In this document: positions 1-8,614 of the stretch, piece by piece
How positions within the stretch are numbered: the first letter of the stretch is position 1
How the letters are laid out: each line of letters opens with the position of its first letter
Made by a program: the position numbers and the translations under genes
Assembly (NCBI GenBank): GCA_003427395.1
Contig: BFEA01000181.1
Coordinates: 29,641-62,918 of the forward strand
From: Chara braunii
Lineage: Eukaryota; Streptophyta; Charophyceae; Charales; Characeae
Length of the DNA: 33,278 nt
Direction of reading: 5' to 3'
The notes under the pieces: model-generated
What the model saw: only the letters and a program-made list of their open reading frames with translations
What the model was told of the DNA's origin: nothing
Databases searched by the model: none

Positions 1-105
1 CTTCCTCTTCGTCTTCTTCTTGTTCTTCTTCTTTTTCTTCTTCTTCCTTTTTCTCCTCTTGTTCTTCTTCTTCGTCTTCTTCTTCTTCTCTTTTCGTTTG
101 TAAAT
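1..105. repeat. (TTC)n trinucleotide tract
   Basis: Imperfect CTT/TTC repeat filling the start of the window, interrupted by occasional G. It is pure low complexity and no coding is supported. Confidence 0.9.
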
Positions 106-129
106 TTTCTTTTTACGTTGTGTTTTGTC

Positions 130-135
<6 letters not shown>

Positions 136-188
<53 letters not shown>
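136..188. repeat. (GA)n microsatellite
   Basis: Nearly perfect GA dinucleotide run that continues, with small interruptions, up to the left end of the 72-bp foldback copy at 207. The GA orientation on the left side of an element recurs elsewhere in the window. Confidence 0.95.
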
Positions 189-190
<2 letters not shown>

Positions 191-206
191 GAGGAGAGAG
201 AGAGAG

Positions 207-278
207 AGTTCACTATTGCGGACCACAAATGCATAGAACGGTGTACATAAGTGCGATTTTAGCCCGCAGTAGTGAACT
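207..278. repeat. 72-bp foldback element, dispersed copy
   Basis: The left arm GTTCACTATTGCGG and right arm CCCGCAGTAGTGAAC are inverted repeats around about 35 bp of unrelated centre. Measured from the base before GTTCAC to the base after GTGAAC it is 72 bp, the same as nearly every other copy in the window. The (GA)n tract abuts its left end. Confidence 0.85.
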
Positions 279-343
279 CCATACGTTTTCGTTTGCCTTC
301 TTTCCGTCTTCTTTGTTTATTCCCGACGTCTCTTTTATTCTAT

Positions 344-347
<4 letters not shown>

Positions 348-402
<55 letters not shown>
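348..402. repeat. (CT)n microsatellite, then pyrimidine-rich non-coding DNA to 745
   Basis: Pure CT run. From 403 to 745 the sequence stays pyrimidine-rich, with a second short CT tract near 682-710. I see no gene in it. The short reading frames here only translate the dinucleotide repeats. Confidence 0.95.
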
Positions 403-405
<3 letters not shown>

Positions 406-726
406 TTTTCTCACTCTCTCCCTCTTTCTCTCTCTTTCTACAATTTTTTTTTCTTGCGTTCGTGTCTCTCTCTCTCCCTCATTCGGACGGATGCGTTTGG
501 AATAATGGTCTTCTTTCTTTTTGTTAAGGCATGTTGTCTGCGTGATATCGAGTCATGTATGGGGGAAACGCAGATGTACAGCACAAAACAACAATGTATG
601 TTTTCATGCACATATAGGCAATCTTTTGTAGGAGCCCGTTGACAAAAAGTGAGGAAGTAGGGAGACCCTGTCTCTGCACCTCTCTCTCTTTCTTTCTCTC
701 TCTCTCTCTCCACACATATTTCTCTG

Positions 727-745
727 TATATAAAACCGTTTCCAG
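727..745 (+). promoter_or_regulatory. TATA-like box or 3' splice site just before the 436-aa ORF
   Basis: TATATAAAA (727-735) lies only 11 bp before the ATG at 746, closer than a normal TATA-to-ATG distance. The bases directly before the ATG read GTTTCCAG, and the CT-rich tract upstream would make a polypyrimidine tract. A splice acceptor joining an upstream exon is therefore an equally good reading. Confidence 0.35.
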
Positions 746-2054
746 ATGTCAAGAGTGACCAAAATCGGACAGAAGAGAAAGTCAGGCGAAGAGTGTCATG
801 CAACGGTGGATGACTTTCTACTACCGGGGGCCAAAGAAGATAAGACGACTGACATGGAACCCAACAAGGGTCGTATAGTAGACAAACAACGAGAACATAT
901 AAACATGCTAAGAGAGGAAGTGGATAAGCAGAAACAATTGGTGAGAGAGTTCTCGGACGAACTAGGCCGTGTTAAGTCACTGCTCGAAGAAATGACAGAA
1001 ACTGCAGAACACAGGATGTTCACCATGTTCTGGTTGTTACGGGACGATCCTAAATGTTTAGGTATAACTCGTCTGAGGGAGGACATGCCTGCCAGACCGA
1101 AGGCAATAGCTGAAACAAAGACCACCACTTTTGATGAGTTCCAGACATGGTTGGATATTGAAAGGCGCAGGCGCACTGCGGTCTTGAATCGGTTCGCAGC
1201 CCATGTCACAGAGAGAACTCATGGGGAATCACAACGACGGAATGTCGCGTCTTGTGCCAGCCCTGGCAAGTGTGTGCTGAAGGAGGGGTGGGCATCCTAC
1301 GATAGCCAAGCGTATACTACATGTTCGCTATCTGCTTCGGGACACAGTGTCGTTGACCTCTTGGCCTTCGCAGAAGACTGTATTCGGCACTGTGTGGAAA
1401 CCATGGAAGAATACGGTCTTTGTGACGAGGGTGTGACGTCTGTTAAGGATGACCTTCCTAGCAATATGGCGTCTCTGTTGAGCAGTTGCGCGGACGTCAT
1501 GGATGCCCTGCAACACACTCGAGGTAGGTTGTTGGGTGGAGAACTGACGGTGACATGTGTGAATGAAGTTGTCATGGGAAGTGCAGAAGGTGAAAGGTCG
1601 AAGGCGAGGGAAGAACTCAACACAACAATGCAAACGTCCAGAGAGATCGGGACCAGTGTCGTGGAACTTGCGCCTGCGCCGCATCCCCTGCTCGTATGCA
1701 CCGATGTTGCAGCACTGAACTGTCACCAGGTTCGTCACAACTTCCCTTGTGTCGTTGCCAGCAGAGCACCTTCTGCTGATGCAGAATCTGTAATGCTGCC
1801 AACGACGACGGACACATTCGAAAAGTTTGTTGCAAATGCGAATTCTCGACAAATGGCGAAGCTGGTTGCGGACTGTCTGTCCCATCTCATATCATACATC
1901 AAAGAGATTATGACACCAGTCTTTACGAACGCAGGCCAGCATGGAGGGAATAAGAAATGTGAGCATTGCAGGAAAGGACTACATATCCACGACTGCTTAA
2001 AAACTATCTACACTAGATGTCAAATCGTGGCAGCGCGGGTGGTCAGGAACGCGT

Positions 2055-2056
<2 letters not shown>
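746..2056 (+). CDS. Hypothetical 436-aa coiled-coil protein with C-terminal Cys/His cluster
   Basis: I do not recognise this protein. The frame is open for 436 codons with ordinary, non-repetitive composition, which argues for a real gene or exon. Residues about 45-90 (KQREHINMLREEV onward) have the heptad-like Leu/Glu/Lys/Arg pattern of a coiled coil. A basic patch lies near 8-14 (GQKRKSG). A Cys/His cluster at 405-417, CEHCRKGLHIHDC, could bind a metal ion. The middle third is Ser/Cys-rich without a motif I can name. The stop codon falls directly at the start of a (CT)n tract, beyond which the foldback array begins. No breaks are visible. It could be a protein carried by a mobile element or a lineage-specific host gene. 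The upstream sequence allows an extra 5' exon. Confidence 0.65.

Positions 2057-2114
<58 letters not shown>
2057..2114. repeat. (CT)n microsatellite bordering the foldback array on the left
   Basis: Pure CT/TC run of about 58 bp that begins immediately after the stop codon of the upstream ORF. Confidence 0.95.
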
Positions 2115-2117
<3 letters not shown>

Positions 2118-2132
2118 CATTCACATACTTGC

Positions 2133-3642
2133 GGTTGGCTATTGCTTGCCATGTACATATTCCTCTCGCGCTGTGTGTTGTCGTTCTGCTCCGCAGTAGT
2201 AAACCGTCGTTGTCGCTGCATGACTGCCTCTCGGACAACATGAGGTTCACTACTGCCGGCCAATTAAGGTCTCTTAAGTGCTGTTTGTTGGAGTTATGAC
2301 CCGCAGTAGTGAACCTCGCGGTGGTAGCACACTGTAGTTTCCCTGCTATGGAAGGTTCACTACTGCGTGCCATGTAAGTGTTAACCGGTGCTGTTTGTTG
2401 TCGTTCTGACCCGCAGTACTGAACCGCCCTCTGTAAATGCATCACAGCCTGTCCGACAGCATGAAGTTCACTACTGGCGGCCGATTTCGGTCTCTGAAGT
2501 GATGTTTGTTGGAGTTATGGCCCGCAGTAGTGAACCTTCCGTGAGAGTACACTCTGTAGTTTCCCAACTACGGAAGGTTCACTACTTCGTGCCATGTAAG
2601 TCTTAACCGGTGTTGTTTGTTGTCGTTCTGGCCCGCAGTAGTGAACCACCCTCTGTCGATGCACCACTGCCTGTTCGACAGCATGAAGTTCACTATTGGC
2701 GGCCAATTTCGGTCTCTGAAGTGATGTTTGTTGGAGTTATGACCCGCAGTACTGAACCTCGCGGTGGTAGCACGTTGTAGTTTCCCAACTACGGAAGGTT
2801 CACTACTGCGTGCCACGTAAGTGTTAACCGATGCTGTTTGTTGTCGTTCTGGCCCGCAGTAGTGAACCGGCCTCTGTCGCTGCATCACTGTCTGTCCGAC
2901 ACCACAAGGTTCATTACTGCCGGCCAATTTTCATATCTCATGTCATGTTTGTTGGAGTTATGGCCCGCAGTAGTGAACCTCGTGGTGGTAGCACACTGTA
3001 GTTTCCCAACTACGGAAGGTTCACTAGTGCGTGCCATGTACGTGTTAACCGGTGCTGTTTGTTGTCGTTCTGGCCCGCAGTAGTGAACCGCCCTCTATTG
3101 ATGCATCACAACTTGTTCGACAGCATGAGGTTAACTACTACCGGCTAATTTCAGTCTCTCAACTGATGTTTGTTGGATTTATGCCCGCAGTAGTGAACCT
3201 CGCGGTGGTAGCACACTGTAGTTTCCTTACTAGGGAAGGTTCACTACTGCGTGCCATGTAAGTGTTAACCGGTGCTGTTTGTTGTTGTTGTGGCCCGCAG
3301 TAGTGAACCGCCCTCTGTCGATGCATCACAGCCTGTCCGACAGCATGAAGTTCACTATTGCCGGCCAATTTCAGTCTCTCAAGTGATGTTTGTTGGAGTT
3401 ATGGCTCGCAGTAGTGAACCTCGCGGTGGTAGCACGCTGTAGTTTCCCAACTACGGAAGGTTCACTACTGCGTGCCATGTAAGTGTTAACCGGTGCTGTT
3501 TGTTGTCGTTCTGGCCCGCAGTAGTGAACCTCGTGCTATTGCTGTATCTATGCATGTCTCTCTGTCAGAGGTTCACTACTTCGTCTGTATTTGGCAAAAA
3601 TGTGATGTTTGTTGGAGTTATGGCCCGCAGTAAGCAACCTCT
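2133..3642. repeat. Tandem array of about 222-bp units made of two alternating 72-bp foldback elements
   Basis: The unit is element X (GGTTCACTACTGCGTGCCAT ... GGCCCGCAGTAGTGAACC), a spacer of about 39 bp, element Y (GTTCACTACTGCCGGCCAAT ... GGCCCGCAGTAGTGAACC) and a second spacer of about 39 bp. The marker GAGTTATG inside Y falls at 2291, 2512, 2734, 2955, 3176 (as GATTTATG), 3396 and 3615, a period of 219-222 bp and just under seven units. Measured X and Y copies (2354-2425, 2465-2536, 2576-2647, 2687-2758) are each exactly 72 bp. The two spacers are conserved within the array and differ from each other. Each 72-bp element could form a cruciform. The array is bounded by (CT)n on both sides. 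Confidence 0.92.
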
Positions 3643-3651
3643 CTCTACTGT

Positions 3652-3657
<6 letters not shown>

Positions 3658-3708
<51 letters not shown>
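3658..3708. repeat. (CT)n microsatellite bordering the foldback array on the right
   Basis: CT run following the last arm of the array, which itself ends AACCTCTCTCTAC, so the run appears to extend the arm's terminal CTC. Confidence 0.95.
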
Positions 3709-3711
<3 letters not shown>

Positions 3712-3774
3712 GGGTGAGGGGGGCATGGCGGAGCTACGTGTTCTCATAAATGTACGTGGTGTCTCATGCAATAG

Positions 3775-4956
3775 ATGGAACCCCCGATTGCATCGACTGT
3801 CAACGCTGGAGAGACTTGCGCCATGGAGACAGAGGACATTGTGAAGGGTCTTGCAGATGGCCGCAAGGAAGGGAATTCGATTGAGATGAACACCACTGAC
3901 TGTGCAGACGTGCTGACAACAATATATGCACAGAGTGCAGAGATGATGGGTGATGGTGATGAATCAGACAATGATGAAGGAGGGAGCACTTGTGAGACGG
4001 AAAAGGTTGGGGAAGAGAGAGGAGAGGGAGGTATGGGAAGCAGGGAAAATCATGCAGGGTGTATTGTTGAGGATGAAAATGTGGTCAAGACATTAGCAGG
4101 GGAACAGTTCCCATATGACATCAATTGGGTGTCTGGTCGTGTTCAACCGGGTATTGTTGGAGGAGTACCCTGCTCCGCGTTCAAAGTGGTTGGGACTTGG
4201 GTTCCATTTCCTGTCCCCAAAACAAGCGCATGGCGAAACGTGACTCTGTCAATTGTGTTTGACAGAGTTATAAGGTTGAACGATGCGGCAAGAGCTCGGG
4301 AGAAAGGGCAACATGCATTGAAAATGTGGCGTGTTCTCGAGGCAAAGGGCGAGTTGAGGCTTAACGATTTTTTGTACGACAGTTTTGATTGCGGAACGCC
4401 ATGGGTGATTGGTGGGAACAATGCAGCAGCGAGAACGGTGTGCCCTGAGAATGATGCAAGGAGGGATCCTAGGTGGGGTTTGGTGCCATATGAGATCCCG
4501 ATTACATGTGGCCGGGTGAGGATGCAGATGCGTGATGCCATGGGAAATGTCTGGAACATGCATTACATCAATGGTATGCTCTCCTTCAGGAATCTCAACA
4601 GGGAGGTGTTAGAAGAGGAGAAGAAGGCAATGACATGTCCCCCTCATACTGCTGGGTGTTTTTTTCCGCCGCTTCGGAACCCTATGGAGTTGGGGGTGGT
4701 GGACGGGAAACTGTTCTCTGGTGAGGATGGTGCCACATACACAGCTGCAAGAGGGCAGGAAGCCACGTATGATGGACTATGGTCGCAGATATGGGACCAC
4801 GTCACATTGAGGCGTGACGTTTTGACTGCCACGGACATTGGGGCCCATGTCATCCCTGAGGGACAGTTGCAGCAGCATATGACCCCTGAAAAGTATGCCT
4901 ATCGCATCAATGGGTCCCGGGATGTTTGCATCCTGCAGTCGTTGATGGCAAGGTGA
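3775..4956 (+). CDS. Hypothetical protein, 393 aa, N-terminal part of a broken gene with an internal domain repeat
   Basis: Not recognised. The ATG at 3775 directly follows an in-frame TAG, so the start is well placed. Residues about 1-110 are acidic and low in complexity (GDGDESDNDEGGS). The rest is globular. Two segments share a pattern of W.VP...P followed by a V-rich strand: one at GTWVPFPVPKTSAWRNVTL, the other WGLVPYEIP followed by RVRMQMRDAMGNVWNMHYING. A third copy lies downstream near 5290-5405 (WVPVVCP, DVTMTFTDPLGVPFHLTYSDG). The alternating strands with D..G and Y..G turns vaguely recall B3-type DNA-binding folds. That is a guess. The frame closes at 4956, but coding-like sequence continues in another frame, so I read a frameshift between about 4890 and 4953. 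Confidence 0.6.
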   Translation: MEPPIASTVNAGETCAMETEDIVKGLADGRKEGNSIEMNTTDCADVLTTIYAQSAEMMGDGDESDNDEGGSTCETEKVGEERGEGGMGSRENHAGCIVEDENVVKTLAGEQFPYDINWVSGRVQPGIVGGVPCSAFKVVGTWVPFPVPKTSAWRNVTLSIVFDRVIRLNDAARAREKGQHALKMWRVLEAKGELRLNDFLYDSFDCGTPWVIGGNNAAARTVCPENDARRDPRWGLVPYEIPITCGRVRMQMRDAMGNVWNMHYINGMLSFRNLNREVLEEEKKAMTCPPHTAGCFFPPLRNPMELGVVDGKLFSGEDGATYTAARGQEATYDGLWSQIWDHVTLRRDVLTATDIGAHVIPEGQLQQHMTPEKYAYRINGSRDVCILQSLMAR

Positions 4957-5558
4957 CGATGGCAGCAAAGCTGCAGTCAGGGCAGTGGCTCCCATTGGGA
5001 TGGATGCATGCAGGCATTGTGGAGCATTGGCAGTTCCTGGTTGTTCTGGCACGTGTCTCAATTTTCAATGTAAATGTTAAGGACCACGTGCCGTTGGTTG
5101 AACACGCAAAGCGCTGTTGGGAGAAGATCAGGGAGGAGGACCGTCAGATGGTGCGTGCGGGTTACGACTCCATGGCAGACCAGGGGATGTGGTCCATGGT
5201 TGAGGGGAGTTGCGCTGGGCAAGAGCACGGTGACGGTGAGAACATATAAATGGCTCACATTCGCCACAGGCACCGTTGCACGACCCTTCTTGGTTGGGTC
5301 CCAGTCGTATGTCCCATGACATACGAGCATGGTGGAGACGTCACCATGACATTCACAGACCCGCTTGGTGTGCCTTTCCATCTGACCTACTCAGATGGAC
5401 TCCTGCGAGACATTCGGTATGTCGTGGAGAACGACTTGGCAGGTGGATTGACGTGGAAAGGCAAGAGGACAAAGAAACGCTCCGGAATTTCCCGTTTGTC
5501 TGCTGAGGTGGAGGGCGCATGTGGTGCTTGTGGCAGCGCAGGGTGCTCTGCAGCATAG
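4953..5558 (+). pseudogene. Continuation of the 3775 gene in another frame, with one internal stop
   Basis: From about 4890 a different frame is open and protein-like (GQWLPLGWMHAGIVEHW), up to TAA at 5247-5249. The same frame then continues to TAG at 5556-5558 and carries the third copy of the internal repeat (GDVTMTFTDPLGVPFHLTY). An ATG follows the TAA at once, so reinitiation or a separate small gene is possible. A GTGAGA...CCACAG pair at 5236-5269 looks like splice signals, but the 34-bp interval is very short and its removal would not keep this frame. I favour a decaying gene. The histone H3-like ORF starts 31 bp after the last stop, in the same frame. Confidence 0.5.
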
Positions 5559-5588
5559 GGGGACACGGCCGGCCCAAGTCACGCTGCG

Positions 5589-6191
5589 ATGTCCCAGAGC
5601 CCGAGAAAGATGAAGAAGTGCGCGTCGAAAACGCCAACTGGAAAGACGGCTGCGGGCAAAAAGAAGAAGAGCCCGAAGCCCGTGCCAGCCACCGATGACA
5701 TTGCAGATGCACGCAGTCAGCCCCACAGACGCCGTCGACGCCCCGGGATGGCAACTCTGGCGGAAATCAGGAAGTTGCAACGATCCACCGACCTCTGCTT
5801 GGCTTTCAGGCCATTCTTGCGGATCGTGCGCGAGGTTGTGGAGGAGACCATTGCTCCTGGTGCGGGCGTGAGGTTTCAGATGACGGCGGTGTGTGCTTTG
5901 ATGGAGGCTGCTGAGGCGTACCTGGTTGCCAATTTCGAGAACACCAACGAGGTCGCGATCCACTCGAAGAGGGTGACGATCCAGGTCAAGGACATGAGGC
6001 TGGTGGATAGGTTGTCGAAGCCTCGTTGGGTGGAGAAATATGAAGGTATGTTGGGCGCGAGGAGAAGAGCAGACGAGAGGCAGCGACGGATGGAGGCCAG
6101 ACAGGCGGAGACGGATGGCAGCAGAGCAGGCGCGAAGAAGAGGAAAGCAGTGCCTCGTAAAAGGGGGGGGGCGAAAAAAAAGGCTGCTTGA
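5589..6191 (+). CDS. Divergent histone H3-like protein, CENH3-like loop 1, with basic C-terminal extension
   Basis: Histone H3 wraps DNA in the nucleosome, and the CENH3 variant marks centromeres. The 200-aa ORF is intact and intronless, and its ATG is the first after an in-frame TAG. Residues 1-50 form a Lys-rich tail (SKTPTGKTAAGKKKK) with a weak echo of the H3 tail but no ARKS motif. Residues 51-67 (RPGMATLAEIRKLQRST) match H3 alpha-N. PFLRIVREV (75-83) matches alpha-1. VRFQ...ALMEAAEAYLVANFENTN (94-120) matches alpha-2. AIHSKRVTI (123-131) and KDMRLVDRL (134-142) match loop 2 and alpha-3. Loop 1 (about 84-93, ending in APGAG) is three residues longer than in canonical H3, as in CENH3s, and the core ends PRW much as plant CENH3 ends RPW. 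FENTN and RFQ are canonical-like. Residues 148-200 add a basic tail (AKKRKAVPRKRGGAKKK) that ordinary H3 lacks. It could be a CENH3 paralogue, a tailed H3 variant or an element-borne histone. Confidence 0.88.
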   Translation: MSQSPRKMKKCASKTPTGKTAAGKKKKSPKPVPATDDIADARSQPHRRRRRPGMATLAEIRKLQRSTDLCLAFRPFLRIVREVVEETIAPGAGVRFQMTAVCALMEAAEAYLVANFENTNEVAIHSKRVTIQVKDMRLVDRLSKPRWVEKYEGMLGARRRADERQRRMEARQAETDGSRAGAKKRKAVPRKRGGAKKKAA

Positions 6192-6273
6192 GAATTGTGT
6201 TGTGTGTGTCGCATAATGGTTGTCCCGTCTGTTTCTGTCATGGTTAGTCTTCCTGGTGTTCGGTGGCTTATAT

Positions 6274-6275
<2 letters not shown>

Positions 6276-6312
<37 letters not shown>
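6276..6312. repeat. (GA)n microsatellite
   Basis: Pure GA run ending a few bases before the 72-bp foldback at 6316. It has the same polarity (GA on the left) as the copy at 207. No terminator or polyadenylation signal for the histone gene is obvious between 6192 and 6275. Confidence 0.95.
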
Positions 6313-6314
<2 letters not shown>

Positions 6315-6315
6315 A

Positions 6316-6387
6316 AGTTTACTAGTGGGGGACATATATGTATAGATAGACGACACTGTCGCTGATTTTGCCTCCAACTAGTGAACC
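6316..6387. repeat. 72-bp foldback element, diverged copy
   Basis: Arms GTTTACTAGTGGGGG and CCTCCAACTAGTGAACC pair with few mismatches. The inner arm differs from other copies (CTAGT in place of CTACTGCG), yet both arms changed so that they still pair. Length is again 72 bp. Confidence 0.8.
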
Positions 6388-6508
6388 TCTTCTTTTTTTG
6401 TTTTTTTCTTGTTCTCCTTTCTTTCTTTCTTACTTTTTTTCTTTAACTCTCTATCGCTTTTAATTTTATGTTCTTCCTTTCTTCAAGTATCTTGGTTTGA
6501 ATGTATAA

Positions 6509-6511
<3 letters not shown>

Positions 6512-6549
<38 letters not shown>
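6512..6549. repeat. (GA)n microsatellite in a T-rich non-coding stretch
   Basis: A GA run followed by GGTT and a T run. The stretch 6388-6840 around it is T-rich with no gene that I can support. Confidence 0.9.
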
Positions 6550-6551
<2 letters not shown>

Positions 6552-6865
6552 TTTTTTTTTTCGTCTTCTTCCTTTCTTGGTTTCAATGCATAAACATGCT
6601 TGGTTTCATCCAATGAAGAAATCTATAAAAATGAGGGGAGAGACAGATAAAAAGGTGATTCCAAATGTTGCTTCCTCCCCTCTTATTCAAACAACAAACA
6701 CCTATAATAATGTCGAATGGCTGAACGTGGGACTACGTTGCATTGTCCAACCTCTATCGCAAGAATAAATACACATAGGTCACAGATATACATGGACAAC
6801 ACAAAGAAGTTCTGTGGTCCGTCTGCTCCATATGTTATGTACGTTTGTCTGTTTGTATGTCTGTC

Positions 6866-6882
6866 TGCAACACACACACACA

Positions 6883-6941
<59 letters not shown>
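6866..6941. repeat. (CA)n microsatellite
   Basis: CA run with a CACG-variant segment, lying left of the foldback copy at 6962. It is preceded by a short CTGT stretch (6845-6868). Confidence 0.95.
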
Positions 6942-6943
<2 letters not shown>

Positions 6944-6961
6944 TCTGACATGCAACATTGA

Positions 6962-7033
6962 AGTTGGCTACTGCGTGCCAGAAACCGACGAATGATGACA
7001 GTTGGGACGGGGAATTGCACCCACTAGCCAACT
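6962..7033. repeat. 72-bp foldback element, TTGGCTAC subfamily, copy 1
   Basis: Left arm AAGTTGGCTACTGCGTGCCA; right arm ends ACTAGCCAACTT. Extending by one base on each side gives 74 bp, identical in all four copies of this cluster. (CA)n lies on its left and (CTGT)n on its right. Confidence 0.88.
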
Positions 7034-7036
7034 TCG

Positions 7037-7255
7037 TCTGTCTGTTTGTCTGTCTGCCTATTTGTCTGTCTGTCTGTCTGTCAACATGTTTGTCTGTCTG
7101 TCTGTGCATGTGTGTGTCTGTCTATCTGTCTGTATGTCCTAGTGTCTGTGTGTCTGTGTGTCTGTGTGTCTGTCTGTCTGTCTGTCTGTCTATCTGTCTG
7201 TGCATGTGTGTGTCTGTTTTTCATGTCTTCTGGCAGTCTGTCCCCGCCGTCTGTT

Positions 7256-7286
<31 letters not shown>

Positions 7287-7447
7287 TTGTCTGTCTGTTT
7301 GTATGTTTGTCTGTCTGTCTCTGCACATGTGTGTCTGTATGTCTGTCTGTCTCTCAGTCTGTCGCTCTGTCTGTTTGTCTGTCTGCCTGTCTGCCTGTCT
7401 GTGTGTCTGTCTGTATGTTTGCCTGTCTGGCTGTGCATGTGTGTGAA

Positions 7448-7478
<31 letters not shown>

Positions 7479-7563
7479 CTGTCTCTCTGTTTCTCTATCT
7501 GCCAGTCTGTCCGTCTATGTGTATATATGTCTATCTGTGTATCTGTCTGTCTGTCTGCCTGTA

Positions 7564-7567
<4 letters not shown>
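7037..7567. repeat. (CTGT)n tetranucleotide array
   Basis: About 530 bp of CTGT/GTCT repeats with point variants and short inserts, starting just after the right arm of foldback copy 1 (ACTTCGTCTGTCTG). It passes into a CT run and then (CA)n at 7568-7631. Long open frames here encode only Ser-Val-Cys-Leu repeats. Confidence 0.95.
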
Positions 7568-7632
<65 letters not shown>

Positions 7633-7645
7633 CATGCAGCCTTGA

Positions 7646-7717
7646 ATTCGGCTACTGCGTGCCAGAAACTTGCGAATGACATCTCTCTCCGAGGGGAATA
7701 GTACCCAGTAGCCAACT
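7646..7717. repeat. 72-bp foldback element, TTGGCTAC subfamily, copy 2
   Basis: Left arm AATTCGGCTACTGCGTGCCA, right arm AGTAGCCAACTTCGTCTG. It sits between (CA)n and a second (CTGT)n array, exactly like copy 1. Confidence 0.87.
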
Positions 7718-7876
7718 TCGTCTGTCTGTTTGTCTGTCTGTTTTTCTGTCTGTCTTTATGTTTGTCTGTCTGTTTGGCTCGGTGTGTGTGTGTTTGTCAG
7801 TCAGTTTGTCAGTCTGTCTGTCAGTCTGTTTGTCTGTTTGTCTGTCTGTGTGTGGTGTGTGTGTCTGTCTGTCTGT

Positions 7877-8048
7877 CAACCATGTTGTCTATCTGTCTGT
7901 CCATATGTATGTGTGTGTGTGTCTCTCTGTACGTCTGTCTGTGTGTATGTCTGTCTGTCTGTCAACCATGTTGTCTATCTGTTTGTCCATATGTATGTGT
8001 GTGTGTGTCTCTCTGTACGTCTGTCTGTGTGTATGTCTGTCTGTCTGT
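7877..8048. repeat. 86-bp tandem duplication inside the second (CTGT)n array
   Basis: The segment starting CAACCATGTTGTCTATCTGT at 7877 recurs at 7963 with about one difference. The second CTGT array spans about 7719-8051. Confidence 0.9.
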
Positions 8049-8051
8049 CTG

Positions 8052-8121
<70 letters not shown>

Positions 8122-8150
8122 ACACACACACACACACACAAACACACATT
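8052..8150. repeat. (CA)n microsatellite
   Basis: About 100 bp of CA, with a few CACG, CAGA and CAAA variants, to the left of foldback copy 3. Confidence 0.95.
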
Positions 8151-8167
8151 CTGGCATGTAGCAATGA

Positions 8168-8239
8168 AGTTGGTTACTGCGTGCCAGAATCTGAGGAATC
8201 ACGACCGTTGCGACGGATAATGGCACGCAGTAGCCAACT
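8168..8239. repeat. 72-bp foldback element, TTGGCTAC subfamily, copy 3
   Basis: Nearly perfect arms: AAGTTGGTTACTGCGTGCCA and TGGCACGCAGTAGCCAACTT, with a single G-T style difference in a stem of about 20 bp. Confidence 0.92.
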
Positions 8240-8375
8240 TGGGCACAGTGAAGGAGACACACGCACAGACCATACACACACACACACATCAATGCACATG
8301 TACACTAATACACATACACACACACACACATTCACACACACACACACAAACACACATTCAGGCATGCAGCAATGA

Positions 8376-8447
8376 AGTTGGCTACTGCGGGCCAGAATCT
8401 GAGGAATCACCACCGTTGCGACTTGGAATGGCACGCAGTAGCCTACT
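8376..8447. repeat. 72-bp foldback element, TTGGCTAC subfamily, copy 4
   Basis: Arms AAGTTGGCTACTGCGGGCCA and TGGCACGCAGTAGCCTACTT. The sequence is close to copy 3, including the centre (CTGAGGAATCAC). More (CA)n follows at 8510-8546. Confidence 0.9.
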
Positions 8448-8505
8448 TGGGCACATACAAGGAGACCATGCACAGACCATGCACAACACACACGCCAATG
8501 CACAT

Positions 8506-8548
<43 letters not shown>

Positions 8549-8614
8549 TGTCGATGATGTCATTGTGCGTTTCGCCTGGCAGAGAGAAGAGGACAAAAGA
8601 CAAACTGTACCATC

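Noticed and set aside
118-803. ORFs rich in Arg-Glu or Ser-Leu near the start of the window
   Set aside because: Translations of (GA)n and (CT)n tracts on both strands.
2133-3642. CRISPR-like array of short palindromic repeats with regular spacers
   Set aside because: The spacers are conserved from unit to unit, two repeat types alternate, the same element is dispersed elsewhere, and the DNA is eukaryotic.
5589-6191. Naming the gene CENH3 outright
   Set aside because: The enlarged loop 1 and PRW end fit, but RFQ and FENTN are canonical-like and the C-terminal tail is atypical. Phylogeny is needed before a symbol is given.
5391-6377. 328-codon ORF antisense to the histone H3-like gene
   Set aside because: The opposite strand has clear H3 homology. 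The antisense product is a Ser/Leu/Arg-rich shadow that begins in a CT tract.
7046-8375. Long overlapping ORFs of 150-205 codons encoding Ser-Val-Cys-Leu or Thr-His repeats
   Set aside because: They only translate (CTGT)n and (CA)n in several frames and have no independent coding signal.
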